NCBI GenBank assembly: GCA_020249265.1 | Contig: JADCGA010000011.1 | Span: 124,001 to 188,000 of the forward strand | From: Roseomonas sp. | GTDB taxonomy: Bacteria > Pseudomonadota > Alphaproteobacteria > Acetobacterales > Acetobacteraceae | Direction of reading: 5' to 3' | Length of the DNA: 64,000 bases | Shown: piece by piece, positions 52,891 through 61,881 of the stretch | Layout: every line of letters begins with the position of its first letter | How positions within the stretch are numbered: the first letter of the stretch is position 1 | Position numbers and translations under genes: made by a program | Notes under the pieces: model-generated | Told to the model about the DNA's origin: nothing | What the model saw: the letters and a program-made list of their open reading frames with translations, nothing else | The model's database searches: none

Positions 52891-53874
52891 ATGTTCAAGA
52901 CTCATCTTCCGCGCCGCGCAGTACTGGCTGGCGCAAGCCTGCTGGCGATGCCAGGCATTGCCCGCGCACAAGCGGGCGATTGGCCGCGCCGGTCTGTGCG
53001 CTACATCAACCCCTTCCCGGCGGGCGGTTCGACCGATGTGCTTTCGCGCATCTATTGCGCGCGCATGTCGGAAATCACGGGGCAGAGCTTTGTTGTGGAA
53101 AATCGTGCCGGCGCAGGCGGCAATGTCGGTGTGGATGCCATCGCAAAATCAGCGCCTGATGGCTATACTATCGGGATGGGGGGCATCGCCTCCCACGCGA
53201 TTGCGCCAACGCTGTATAGCAGCCTGAATTTCGATCCTGAGAAGGATTTCACCTTCATCACCGGGCTTTGGCAATTACCCAATCTGCTTGGTGTCAATCT
53301 CGATCTCCCGGCGCGCAACGTGCCGGAGTTGATTACGCTACTGAAGGCCAATCCGGGCAGGTATTCCTTTGGCTCCGCCGGGTCGGGCACCACGCTCCAT
53401 CTTTCCGGTGAGATGTTCAAGCAATTGGCGGGCGTGAACATGGAACATGTGCCCTATCGCGGCGCGGCACCGGGCCTTGTGGATTTGATGGCCGGGCGCA
53501 TTCACATGATGTTCGACAATATGCCTTCCATGCTCGCGCTTGCACGCCAGGGCAGGGTGCGCGCCTTGGCGGTGACCAGCGAAAAGCGCAGCCCGATTGA
53601 GCCCGACTTGCCGGCCATTGCCGAATTCCTGCCGGGATTTGATGTGATTTCCTGGACCTGCCTTTGCGCCCCAGCGGGGCTACCCAAGGATGTGGGGGAT
53701 CGGATGTCGCATTTCAGCAAGCAGGCATTGGAACATCCTGATCTGGTGAGATCCTTCCGAGAGCAAGGTGCGACGGCCTGGTTCACGACTATGGCTGAAA
53801 TCAGCGCTTTTCGCACAGCACAGCAAGCGAAGCTTGCGCCGGTGATCCGTGCATCGGGGGCGCGGGTGGATTGA
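52891..53874 (+). CDS. Tripartite tricarboxylate transporter substrate-binding protein (Bug/TctC family)
   Basis: 327 residues. Twin-arginine-like signal (LPRRAVLAGASLLAMPGIARA), then RSVRYINPFPAGGSTDVLSR, VVENRAGAGGNVGVDAIA, APDGYTIGMG and HVPYRGAAPGLVDLM, all Bug signatures. Periplasmic scavenger, third Bug gene in the window, again without TctA/B. GGGAG is 10 bases before the ATG at 52891. Lies upstream of midA-pgeF and the PrpF operon on the same strand. Confidence 0.93.
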   Translation: MFKTHLPRRAVLAGASLLAMPGIARAQAGDWPRRSVRYINPFPAGGSTDVLSRIYCARMSEITGQSFVVENRAGAGGNVGVDAIAKSAPDGYTIGMGGIASHAIAPTLYSSLNFDPEKDFTFITGLWQLPNLLGVNLDLPARNVPELITLLKANPGRYSFGSAGSGTTLHLSGEMFKQLAGVNMEHVPYRGAAPGLVDLMAGRIHMMFDNMPSMLALARQGRVRALAVTSEKRSPIEPDLPAIAEFLPGFDVISWTCLCAPAGLPKDVGDRMSHFSKQALEHPDLVRSFREQGATAWFTTMAEISAFRTAQQAKLAPVIRASGARVD

Positions 53875-53951
53875 AGCGCGGCCCTTGCGGGCGGCGTCGC
53901 TGATCTGCGACAAGGGCTTCTTGTTTGGCAAGCGCCCTTGTTGGAAGTGAA

Positions 53952-54974
53952 ATGACCTTTGCCTCGCCTGAGAATACGGACGCGCCAGAAGGTGCGGAAC
54001 GGCTTGACCACTTCATGGCGCGCGCCGCGGCTGCCTATTACGCCGCGCGTGACCCGTTTCAGGATTTCGCGACATCGCCGGAAATATCTCAGGCTTTTGG
54101 TGAGTGCCTGGGGCTTTGGGCGGCAGTCACCTGGCAGGCCATGGGTCGGCCTGATCCGGTGCTGCTGGTGGAATGCGGGCCTGGGCGCGGTAGCCTGATG
54201 GCGGATGCACTACGCGCCATTGCCGAAATGATGCCGGATTTTCGTGTGGCCTTGCAGGTGCATTTAGTGGAAACATCGCCGCGTTTGCGGGAAGCACAGG
54301 CGGCGAAGCTGGGTGCTGCCGGTGTCACCTGGCATGAGGATGTGGGCACGCTGCCTGAAGCGCCCATGATTCTATTGGCGAATGAGTTTCTGGATGCGCT
54401 GCCCATTCGCCAATTCATCCGTGGCGCCGATGGCTGGCGCGAACGCCATGTGCTGGCCGGCCGTTTTGTTGAATTGAACAGCGATGTCGCTTTGCCCGCA
54501 GATGCACCCGAAGGCGCCGTGTGCGAAGTGAATCAGGCGGCGCTAGGCTTCGCGGCATGGCTCGGCGTGCGGGTTGCCCGCCATGGCGGCGCGGGTTTGT
54601 TGATTGATTACGGCCCAGCGGAGGGCGGTTTTGGCGATAGCCTGCAAGCCATGCGCGCGGGCCAGCCGGTTGATCCGCTCAGCGCAGCGGGTGAGGTGGA
54701 TATCACCGCGCATGTGGATTTCGCAGCCGTTGCCGCCGCCGCGCGCGCCGCCGGCGCCGTGGCGCATGGCCCCTTGCCGCAAGGTGTTTTCCTGCAACGC
54801 CTGGGCTTCATGACACGGGCCGCGATGCTCGCACGGCTTGATCCCGCCCGCGCACAAGCCCAGCTTGCGGCTGCGCATCGGCTGACGGCGCCAGAAGCCA
54901 TGGGCAGGCTGTTCAAGGCCTTGGTGCTATGCGATTCAAGCCTGCCAATACCCGCTGGATTCGAAACCGCATGA
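53952..54974 (+). CDS. SAM-dependent methyltransferase, MidA/NDUFAF7 family (PF02636)
   Basis: 340 residues. LDHFMARAAAAYYAARDPF (N-terminal), FATSPEISQAFGECLGLWAA, SAM motif VECGPGRGSLMADALRA and LANEFLDALPIRQF. Mitochondrial NDUFAF7 dimethylates an arginine of complex I subunit NDUFS2 during assembly; bacterial roles are inferred. ATG at 53952; a TTG nine codons upstream is less likely. An ACAAGGGC/GCCCTTGT inverted repeat (53910-53941) lies just ahead. Its stop overlaps the pgeF start. The lgt gene that commonly precedes this pair in alphaproteobacteria is absent. Confidence 0.9.
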   Translation: MTFASPENTDAPEGAERLDHFMARAAAAYYAARDPFQDFATSPEISQAFGECLGLWAAVTWQAMGRPDPVLLVECGPGRGSLMADALRAIAEMMPDFRVALQVHLVETSPRLREAQAAKLGAAGVTWHEDVGTLPEAPMILLANEFLDALPIRQFIRGADGWRERHVLAGRFVELNSDVALPADAPEGAVCEVNQAALGFAAWLGVRVARHGGAGLLIDYGPAEGGFGDSLQAMRAGQPVDPLSAAGEVDITAHVDFAAVAAAARAAGAVAHGPLPQGVFLQRLGFMTRAAMLARLDPARAQAQLAAAHRLTAPEAMGRLFKALVLCDSSLPIPAGFETA

Positions 54975-55744
54975 GCGCTGAATTCCTGACCGCCGATCCC
55001 TTGCAGCTACCGGGCATGAAGCACGGTTTTTTTACGCGCAATGGCGGCGTTTCAACGGGGGCTTTTGCTTCGCTGAATTGCTCGCTTTCCGGCAAGGATG
55101 ACGCTGCGGCGGTGCGGGAAAATCGTACCCGTGCGGCGGCGGCGCTTGGCCTGCCGCATCGCGCGCTGTGCGGGCTGACGCAGGTCCATGGCAAGCGCGT
55201 TGTGGTGGTGGAAGATGCTTGGCTGGAAGATCAACGCCCCGAAGCCGATGGTGTGGTGACACGGCGCGCGGGTCTTGTCCTTGGCATCATCACCGGCGAT
55301 TGCGCGCCAGTGCTTTTCGCGGATCATGCCGCCGGCGTGATTGGTGGCGCCCATGCCGGCTGGCGCGGCGCGGTTGCCGGCGTGTTGGAAGAAACTGTTT
55401 TCGCGATGGAAGCGCTTGGTGCCACGCGGCGCGATGTGATCGCTGTGGTTGGCCCCTGTATTCATCAGCCTTCCTATGAGGTAGCGGCGGATTTACGCGA
55501 TGCGGTGCTGGCGCGTGATCCTGCCGATGCGCGGTTCTTCGCAACCGGCAACCGCGAAGGGCGCTGGCAATTCGATCTGCCCGGCTATTGCACCGCACGG
55601 CTGGCGGCACTTGGTGTCGCGGTCAGTATCCTGGCACATGATACGCTGGCGGATGAGGCGCGCTTCTTCAGCCATCGGCGCAATACGCTCGCCGGTGGAG
55701 GGCCGATTGGGCATCAGCTTTCGGCAATTGCGATGAGCGATTAA
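54971..55744 (+). CDS. pgeF: Peptidoglycan editing factor PgeF (laccase-domain, YfiH family)
   Basis: 257 residues. Metal ligands His73 (TQVHGKR), Cys111 (TGDCAPVLF) and His128 (GGAHAGWRGAVAG) are all present; GPCIHQPSYEV follows. E. coli PgeF removes wrongly incorporated L-Ser from UDP-MurNAc peptides; older annotations call the family polyphenol oxidase. Start at 54971 overlaps the midA stop (ATGA); in-frame sequence further upstream lies within midA. Confidence 0.93.
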   Translation: MSAEFLTADPLQLPGMKHGFFTRNGGVSTGAFASLNCSLSGKDDAAAVRENRTRAAAALGLPHRALCGLTQVHGKRVVVVEDAWLEDQRPEADGVVTRRAGLVLGIITGDCAPVLFADHAAGVIGGAHAGWRGAVAGVLEETVFAMEALGATRRDVIAVVGPCIHQPSYEVAADLRDAVLARDPADARFFATGNREGRWQFDLPGYCTARLAALGVAVSILAHDTLADEARFFSHRRNTLAGGGPIGHQLSAIAMSD

Positions 55745-55771
55745 CGGCGCTGGCGGCACGGAGCAAAACCC

Positions 55772-56914
55772 ATGGATCAAGCCTTCATCCCCGCTATCTT
55801 CATGCGCGGCGGTTCCAGCAAGGGCGTGTTTTTCCACGCACGCGATCTGCCGGCGGATCGTGCGGCTCGGGACGCGATTTTCCTGAGCGTATTGGGCAGC
55901 CCCGATCCCTATGGCAGGCAATTGGATGGCATGGGGGGTGGTATTTCTTCACTGTCCAAGGCGGTGATCATTGGCCCGCCAACGCATCCCGATGCGGATG
56001 TAGATTATCTTTTCGCGCAAGTGGCGGTGGATAAACCGGTGGTGGATTGGTCCGGCAATTGCGGCAATCTTTCCTCCGCCGTTGGTCCATTTGCAGTGGA
56101 TGAGGGGTTGGTGCGCGTGGCGGATGGGGAAGCGCTGGTGCGCATCCATCAGGTGAACACGAAGCGCATCATCCATGCGCGCTTTCCAGTGCAGGGCGGC
56201 AAGGCAGTGACCGCCGGGGATTTCACCATGGCCGGCGTTTCAGGTTCTGGCGCACGCATCAGGCTTGATTTTCTGGCCCCCGGCGGTGGCGCGACAGGGC
56301 GGTTGCTGCCCACAGGAAATGCGCAAGATACGCTGCATCACGAAGGGCGCGCTTATGCCGTGAGCCTGATAGATGCCGCCAATGCCTGCGTCTTCCTGGA
56401 TGCGCGCGACTTGGGTCTGATCGGCACCGAAAGCCCTGATGTGATGGAAGCAGACCCTGCGCGCATGGCATTGCTTGATGCGCTGCGCCGCCAGGCGGGC
56501 GTGATGATGGGGCTTGCCGCAACGCCAGAAAGGGTTGGCCTTGCCTTGCCGAAAATTGCCGTGGTGGCGCCGCCTGCGGCCTATCGCGCCCTGGATGGCG
56601 CAAGCCTTGGCGCTGAAACCCATGATATCGCGGTGCGCATGATTTCCATGGAACGCGCCCATCGCGCCGTGCCGCTGACCGGTGCCATGTGCCTTGGTGT
56701 GGCCAGCCGTATTCCGGGCAGCCTGCCACATCAATTGGCCGGGCCACCGGCGCGGGCGGATGAAACGCGGGTTGCGAATCCTTCGGGCATCCTCTCGGTA
56801 GGTGCAGAGGTGCGTGAGGCTGCCGCAGGCTGGCATGCGGAAAGTGCTGTGGTTTATCGCAGCGCGCGGCGCCTGATGCAGGGTGCGGTTGCCGCGCCGG
56901 CGGGTCTGGTTTGA
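55772..56914 (+). CDS. PrpF family isomerase (2-methylaconitate / 4-oxalomesaconate tautomerase type)
   Basis: 380 residues, two diaminopimelate-epimerase-like lobes. IFMRGGSSKGVFF is the N-terminal signature; Lys63 (SSLSKAVIIG) and Cys97 (WSGNCGNLSSAV) are the catalytic pair, 34 residues apart as in the family. Members perform allylic isomerisation of unsaturated tricarboxylates: PrpF in the methylcitrate cycle, GalD and LigU in gallate and protocatechuate degradation. The adjoining LigI-like lactonase favours the LigU/GalD type. No AcnD or PrpB/C gene nearby. First gene of the run to 63369. Confidence 0.9.
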   Translation: MDQAFIPAIFMRGGSSKGVFFHARDLPADRAARDAIFLSVLGSPDPYGRQLDGMGGGISSLSKAVIIGPPTHPDADVDYLFAQVAVDKPVVDWSGNCGNLSSAVGPFAVDEGLVRVADGEALVRIHQVNTKRIIHARFPVQGGKAVTAGDFTMAGVSGSGARIRLDFLAPGGGATGRLLPTGNAQDTLHHEGRAYAVSLIDAANACVFLDARDLGLIGTESPDVMEADPARMALLDALRRQAGVMMGLAATPERVGLALPKIAVVAPPAAYRALDGASLGAETHDIAVRMISMERAHRAVPLTGAMCLGVASRIPGSLPHQLAGPPARADETRVANPSGILSVGAEVREAAAGWHAESAVVYRSARRLMQGAVAAPAGLV

Positions 56915-56970
56915 CCTTCACATTTGCCATGCAATGCTGGGGTGAGGCAGCCTGAGAGGCAGATCGGATA

Positions 56971-57810
56971 ATGGTGACGATGATGCGCAAACCTGCCTTT
57001 GTTTTGCCGCGCGGCGCTTGCGATACGCATGTGCATATCTGGGGGCCTTTTGATCGCTTCCCTCTGGCCAAGGGTGCTCCCTATACGCCGCCGGAACGAA
57101 CCTGCGATGATCTGATGGCCCTGCATCAAGGGCTTGGCGTGGACCGCGCGGTGATTGTGCAAACCACCGTCTATAAGGCTGATAATCGTGCCATGCTGGA
57201 TGGCATTGCGCGGAGTAATGGGCGCTGGCGCGGGGTGGCCCTGATTGATGAACGCTTCGACGATGCCGCGTTTCGCGCCTTGCATGAAGGCGGCGTGCGT
57301 GGGGTGCGCTTTGGCTTTGTGAAGCATTTGGGCGGCGTGCCGGATTTGGCCCTGGTGCGGCGCACCGCGGCGCGTATCGCGCCCATGGGCTGGCATCTGG
57401 TGCTGCATCTGGATGCCGGGAATATCCCGGAGTTTCTCGATTTTTTCGGCGAATTCTCGCTACCCGTGGTGGTGGACCATATGGGGCGCGTGCCGGTTCG
57501 CGATGGGCTGGACCAGAAACCATTTCACCTTTTGCTGAATTTGCTGACGCGCCCGAATTGGTGGGTGAAGGTATCCGGGGCGGAACGTATCTCTGAATCC
57601 GGCCCGCCCTTTGCAGATGCCATTCCCTTCGCGCAACGCCTGATCGCAGCGGCGCCGGACCGTGTGCTGTGGGGCACGGATTGGCCGCACCCCAATGTGC
57701 GTTGGGAACCTGATGAGGCAGATTTGGTGGATTTGCTGCCGTACTTTGCCGATGCTGCGGCCTTGCAACGGGTTCTGGTCGACAACCCGGCCAGGCTTTA
57801 CGGATTTTAG
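56971..57810 (+). CDS. Amidohydrolase, 2-pyrone-4,6-dicarboxylate lactonase (LigI)-like
   Basis: 279 residues, TIM-barrel amidohydrolase. ACDTHVHIWGPFDRFPLA (H-x-H, near residue 17), HLVLHLDAGNIPEFL, VVVDHMGRVPVRDG and LWGTDWPHPNVRWEPD match the LigI group. LigI hydrolyses 2-pyrone-4,6-dicarboxylate to 4-oxalomesaconate, the substrate of the PrpF-like LigU. Related enzymes open other sugar or aromatic lactones. ATG codons at 56980 and 56983 are alternative starts. 56 bases after prpF-like, 13 before a CoA-transferase. Confidence 0.88.
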   Translation: MVTMMRKPAFVLPRGACDTHVHIWGPFDRFPLAKGAPYTPPERTCDDLMALHQGLGVDRAVIVQTTVYKADNRAMLDGIARSNGRWRGVALIDERFDDAAFRALHEGGVRGVRFGFVKHLGGVPDLALVRRTAARIAPMGWHLVLHLDAGNIPEFLDFFGEFSLPVVVDHMGRVPVRDGLDQKPFHLLLNLLTRPNWWVKVSGAERISESGPPFADAIPFAQRLIAAAPDRVLWGTDWPHPNVRWEPDEADLVDLLPYFADAAALQRVLVDNPARLYGF

Positions 57811-57823
57811 CGAGGATAGTTTC

Positions 57824-59026
57824 ATGACTGGCCCACTTGCAGGACTTCGCGTGCTTGATCTTTCCTCGGTTGTCGTCGGCCCGGTTTGCACCGGCGTTCT
57901 CGCGGAACATGGTGCGGAAGTGATCAAGCTTGAGAGCCCTGGCGGCGATTTGTTGCGCCAGCTTGCCGGTAAGGGGCGTTCGCCTGGCATGAATGGCAAA
58001 TTCCTCAATTTCAATCGCGGCAAGAAATCCATCGCCCTTGATTTGAAAGCACCTGCGGGGCTTGCCGCACTGCATCGCCTGGCCGCGACCGTGGATGTTT
58101 TTGTCAGCAATATCCGCCCCGATGCGCAAGCGCGGCTTGGTGTGGATGCCGCAAGCCTGCACGCCATTGCTCCCCGCTTGATCCATTGCGCCATCACGGG
58201 TTTTGGCTCAGGCGGGCCTTATGCCGGTAGGCCGGCCTATGACACGGTGATCCAAGGTGCCGCTGGTGTGGCCGGCTGTTTTGAAGCTTCTACCGGCGAG
58301 CCGCGCTACGTGCCGATGCTGGTGGCTGATCACACGGTTGGGTTGATTGCCGCACAGATGATTGGCTTCGCTCTCTATCGCCGCGAGAAGACTGGCGTGG
58401 GTGAGGCGATTGAGGTGCCGATGTTCGAAAACATGGCCGCCTATGTGATGATGGAACACCTCGGCGCCATGTCCTTTCGCCCTGCGATAGGCCCGCCTGG
58501 TGATCACCGCGTCCTCAGCCCTGATGCGCGGCCTTTGCCGACTTCTGATGGCTATATCTGTATCTCCGCCAATACGGATGCGCAGGCGCATACGTTTTTT
58601 GACGCGATTGGCCGGCCTGAATTGAAAACCGATCCGCGTTTCGCCACCATCGCCGGGCGCACTTCAAATACACGTGATTATTTTGCCATTCGCGCGGGTG
58701 GGCTGAAGGGCAAGACCTCCGCGGAATGGCTAGAAATTTTTGACAGGCTTGATGTGCCGGCCTCACCCTACAATACCATCGCGGGCTTGCTGGATGATCC
58801 GCATCTGCGCGATGTCGGCATGGTGCGGGAAGAAGAACACCCGACCGAAGGTGCCACTTACGCCATTGGCCAGCCCAATCGCTTTTCTGGTGGCAATGCA
58901 GCGCTTGGTCGGCCAGCGCCTCGGCTTGGGCAGGATGGCGCGGCGCTATTGGCTGCTTCCGGCATGACCCAGGATGACATCGCCGCACTCAAACGCGATG
59001 GTGTGCTGCTTGAATGGCCACAATGA
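57824..59026 (+). CDS. CaiB/BaiF family CoA-transferase
   Basis: 400 residues, family III CoA-transferase. GLRVLDLSSVVVGPVCTGVLAE and GAEVIKLESPGGDLLR form the N-terminal CoA region; KKSIALDLKAPAG follows. Predicted catalytic Asp169 lies in VADHTVGLIAAQ, aligned with the nucleophile of formyl-CoA transferase. Start at 57824 after GAGGATAG. Probably activates or exchanges CoA on the dicarboxylate product of the operon; pairs with the next CoA-transferase, 18 bases downstream. Confidence 0.92.
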   Translation: MTGPLAGLRVLDLSSVVVGPVCTGVLAEHGAEVIKLESPGGDLLRQLAGKGRSPGMNGKFLNFNRGKKSIALDLKAPAGLAALHRLAATVDVFVSNIRPDAQARLGVDAASLHAIAPRLIHCAITGFGSGGPYAGRPAYDTVIQGAAGVAGCFEASTGEPRYVPMLVADHTVGLIAAQMIGFALYRREKTGVGEAIEVPMFENMAAYVMMEHLGAMSFRPAIGPPGDHRVLSPDARPLPTSDGYICISANTDAQAHTFFDAIGRPELKTDPRFATIAGRTSNTRDYFAIRAGGLKGKTSAEWLEIFDRLDVPASPYNTIAGLLDDPHLRDVGMVREEEHPTEGATYAIGQPNRFSGGNAALGRPAPRLGQDGAALLAASGMTQDDIAALKRDGVLLEWPQ

Positions 59027-59044
59027 CACATTGAGGAAACACTC

Positions 59045-60232
59045 ATGACCCGCCCTTTTGAAGGCATTCGCATCATTGACGCGACTCATGTTCTGGCTGG
59101 CCCCTTCGCGGCCTATCAGCTGGGCCTGCTTGGCGCGGATGTGATCAAGATTGAGCATCCAGATGATCAGGACCAAAGCCGCGTCAATGGCAGTGATATG
59201 TCATTGAATGAAGCCGGTATGGGCTGCCAATATCTGACGCAGGGATCAAACAAGCGCAGCCTGACGCTTGACCTGAAGCAGGAAGCCGCGCGGGAGATTC
59301 TTCGCAAGCTGATCGCGGGCGCTGATGTTCTCGTGGAGAATTTCCGCCCCGGCGCCTTCGCGGCTTTGGGCCTGGGCTATGCGGATTTGCTGAAGATCAA
59401 TCCGCGCCTGATCTATTGTTCGATCTCGGCCTTTGGTCATGGTGGCCCGCGCGGTAAACAGACCGCCTATGATCACGTGATCCAGGCGACATCAGGCATC
59501 ATGGCCTGCACCGGCACGCCGGAAGTGAACCCAATCAAATTCGGCGCGCCCGCGATTGATTACGCCGCTGGCACCATGGGCGCCTTCGCCTTGTCAGCGG
59601 CCCTGTTCCAGCGCGAAAGAACCGGGCGCGGCCAGCATATTGATCTCGCCATGATGGATGTTGCGATGATGATGATGGCAAGCCATGTCACTTCCTACGG
59701 GCGTAGCGGCAAGCCTGCGCGCCCGCGCGGCAATGATCATGAATATTCGACCAATAGCTGCTACCAAACTGCCGATGGCTTGGTCATGATCGGTGCGAGC
59801 AACCTCCGCCAGCAGCGCCGACTTTGGCAGGCACTTGGCCGGCCCGATATGGCGAAGGACAGCAATGAAGCGCGCCATGCTGATCGCGCGCATGAAGCAG
59901 CAACGCTGGCAGGGCTGTTGAAGGCCAAGACAGCGGCGGAATGGGAAAGCTATTTGCAGGCGCGTCATGTGCCAGCGGCGCGGGTACGCAATTTGGCGGA
60001 ATCGCTGGCTGATCCGCAGATCACGGGGCGCGGCGTGGTGCATCACTTTGAAGCAGCACCTGGCGTGACAGGGCCATTTTCTGTCCCCGTCGCCGCTTTT
60101 GGCTTTGCGCATGGTGGGCCGCGCGTGGATACGCCGCCACCGCAGCTTGGCCGCGACAATGATACCATATTGGCCGAGCTTGGCTATGATGATGCCGCGC
60201 GTGCGAAACTCCGCGCCGCTGGCACGATTTGA
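59045..60232 (+). CDS. CaiB/BaiF family CoA-transferase
   Basis: 395 residues. GIRIIDATHVLAGPFAAYQL, GADVIKIEHPDDQDQ and NKRSLTLDLKQEAAREIL define the N-terminal part; predicted catalytic Asp172 in AIDYAAGTMGAF. A Met-rich stretch (AMMDVAMMMMASHVTSYGR) sits in the central domain. It is clearly diverged from the preceding CoA-transferase, so not a recent duplication. ATG after GAGGAAACACTC. Fifteen bases before the VOC gene. Confidence 0.92.
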   Translation: MTRPFEGIRIIDATHVLAGPFAAYQLGLLGADVIKIEHPDDQDQSRVNGSDMSLNEAGMGCQYLTQGSNKRSLTLDLKQEAAREILRKLIAGADVLVENFRPGAFAALGLGYADLLKINPRLIYCSISAFGHGGPRGKQTAYDHVIQATSGIMACTGTPEVNPIKFGAPAIDYAAGTMGAFALSAALFQRERTGRGQHIDLAMMDVAMMMMASHVTSYGRSGKPARPRGNDHEYSTNSCYQTADGLVMIGASNLRQQRRLWQALGRPDMAKDSNEARHADRAHEAATLAGLLKAKTAAEWESYLQARHVPAARVRNLAESLADPQITGRGVVHHFEAAPGVTGPFSVPVAAFGFAHGGPRVDTPPPQLGRDNDTILAELGYDDAARAKLRAAGTI

Positions 60233-60247
60233 AACAAGGGAAAGACC

Positions 60248-60631
60248 ATGACCCAATTCACCTTCGACCATATTCACCTGCGCAGCCCCGATCCAGAGGC
60301 GACAGCGGTTTTCTATGAGCGCATGTTCGGCGCCGAGGTGCTGCGTTCCTCCCAGCAGGGCGAACCGCGCGTGGATATCCGGCTTGGCGGGCAGATCATT
60401 TTCATCGCACCCATCAAGGGCGACAATACGGCGCCGCCGCCCAGCATGCCCTATCGCGGGCTGGAACATATCGGCCTTGCGGTCACCGGGATTGACCAGG
60501 TGGTGGCGGAACTAAAGGCCAAGGGCGCTGAATTCACCATGGAACCGACCGCGATCCGCCCTGGCATTCGTATTTGCTTTGTGCGTGGGCCGGAGAATGT
60601 CGCGATTGAATTGCTGGAACGCAGCGCCTGA
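60248..60631 (+). CDS. VOC family protein
   Basis: 127 residues. FTFDHIHLRSPDPEATAVFY carries the first metal His; GLEHIGLAVTGIDQVVAEL carries the second; NVAIELLE the C-terminal Glu. Typical of glyoxalase/bleomycin-resistance fold enzymes, with possible lyase or isomerase activity on a catabolic intermediate. Within a same-strand operon: 15 bases after the CoA-transferase, and its TGA overlaps the inferred CTG start of the flavoprotein gene. Confidence 0.9.
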   Translation: MTQFTFDHIHLRSPDPEATAVFYERMFGAEVLRSSQQGEPRVDIRLGGQIIFIAPIKGDNTAPPPSMPYRGLEHIGLAVTGIDQVVAELKAKGAEFTMEPTAIRPGIRICFVRGPENVAIELLERSA

Positions 60632-61821
60632 GCGTTCTTATCATTGGCGCCGGCCCAGCCGGCTTGATGGCGGCGGAAGCCGCGGCGCAATCCGGCGCCG
60701 CGGTGCTGGTGGCCGATCACATGCCATCGCCCGCGCGCAAGCTGTTGATTGCCGGGCGCGGCGGGCTGAATTTGACGCATTCCGAAGCGCTGCCGACATT
60801 CCTGAAGCATTATGGTTCGGCTGAACCACATCTCACGCCGCATATCCAGGCCTTCCCGCCGGAGGCGTTGATCGCCTGGGCTGAGGGGTTGGGCCAGCCC
60901 TGCTTTATTGGCTCCTCTGGCAGGGTTTTTCCGCGCGCCATGAAGGCATCGCCATTGCTGCGCGCCTGGCTGGCGCGGCTTGATGCGCTTGGCGTGCGCT
61001 TGCTGGCGCGGCATCGCTGGCTTGGGTTCACGCCTGATGGTGCAGCGCGTTTCGCCACACTGAATGGGGAGCAGCAGATCAAAGCGAATGCCACCATTCT
61101 GGCACTTGGCGGCGCTTCCTGGCCGCGGCTTGGGTCGGATGGCACGTGGCCCGCGCTGCTGCCGGGCATCGCCACGCGCCCTTTCGCCGCATCCAATATG
61201 GGCTTTGCCATTCCCTGGTCTGATCATCTGCGGCAGCGTTTCGCCGGTACGCCGTTGAAGCGCATCGCGCTATCCTTTGGCGGCATCACGCAGCGTGGTG
61301 AGGCAATGATCACGGAGGCAGGGATTGAAGGTGGCGCAGTTTACGCACTGAGTGCCGCCTTGCGCGATGCGCTGGCAGGAAAGCATGGCGCCACACTGCA
61401 TCTTGATCTCAGGCCCGATCTTTGCCTTACCGATCTAGCTGCGCGGCTTGCGGGCCGGCAGGGCAGCCTTTCGCTCGCCAATCATTTGCGGCGCAATGCA
61501 GGGCTTGCGCCGGTTGGGATTGCCCTGGTGCAGGAAGCGCTAAAGGCTGGGGCGCAACAAAGCGATCTGGCAGCCTTAATCAAGGCTTTGCCGCTGCACG
61601 TGACGGGCTGTTTCCCCATTGCGCGCGCCATTTCCTCAGCCGGCGGGCTTTCCTGGGCGGAGGTAGATGAGGCCTTGATGCTACGCCGCTTGCCTGGCGT
61701 TTTTGCCTGTGGCGAAATGCTGGATTGGGAAGCACCAACGGGTGGCTATTTGCTGCAGGCCTGTTTCAGCACAGGCCGCGCGGCGGGCTTGGCGGCGGCA
61801 CGGCACGCTGCAAAGGCTTGA
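60628..61821 (+). CDS. BaiN/HI0933-type flavoprotein (TIGR03862-like), probable CTG start
   Basis: 397 residues if translation starts at CTG 60628. The FAD Rossmann motif LIIGAGPAGLMAAEAAAQSG begins at codon 4 and is followed by LIAGRGGLNLTHSE and ALGGASWPRLGSDG, hallmarks of the family; GEMLDWEAPTGGYLLQACFSTG is the C-terminal FAD contact. The only ATG (60667) or TTG (60664) at the N-terminus lies after the glycine-rich loop and would destroy it. The frame is closed by TGA at 60607; only ATT 60610 and CTG 60628 remain as starts. CTG overlaps the VOC stop (CTGA), mimicking ATGA coupling. Confidence 0.85.
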   Translation: MSVLIIGAGPAGLMAAEAAAQSGAAVLVADHMPSPARKLLIAGRGGLNLTHSEALPTFLKHYGSAEPHLTPHIQAFPPEALIAWAEGLGQPCFIGSSGRVFPRAMKASPLLRAWLARLDALGVRLLARHRWLGFTPDGAARFATLNGEQQIKANATILALGGASWPRLGSDGTWPALLPGIATRPFAASNMGFAIPWSDHLRQRFAGTPLKRIALSFGGITQRGEAMITEAGIEGGAVYALSAALRDALAGKHGATLHLDLRPDLCLTDLAARLAGRQGSLSLANHLRRNAGLAPVGIALVQEALKAGAQQSDLAALIKALPLHVTGCFPIARAISSAGGLSWAEVDEALMLRRLPGVFACGEMLDWEAPTGGYLLQACFSTGRAAGLAAARHAAKA

Positions 61822-61881
61822 TTCAAACGGTAGCCTATCGCTTGCTGTTTATGGGGTGCGTTTCAACAACAGGGGATGACC

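Noticed and set aside
53910-53941. Intrinsic terminator after the Bug gene from the ACAAGGGC/GCCCTTGT repeat
   Set aside because: The loop is 16 bases, no T tract follows, and the 3' arm ends just ahead of the midA start, so a terminator call is not supported.
56918-58186. A 422-codon minus-strand frame opposite the LigI-like and CoA-transferase genes
   Set aside because: Low-complexity Arg/Pro/Ala product with no motif; the plus-strand genes carry full catalytic signatures.
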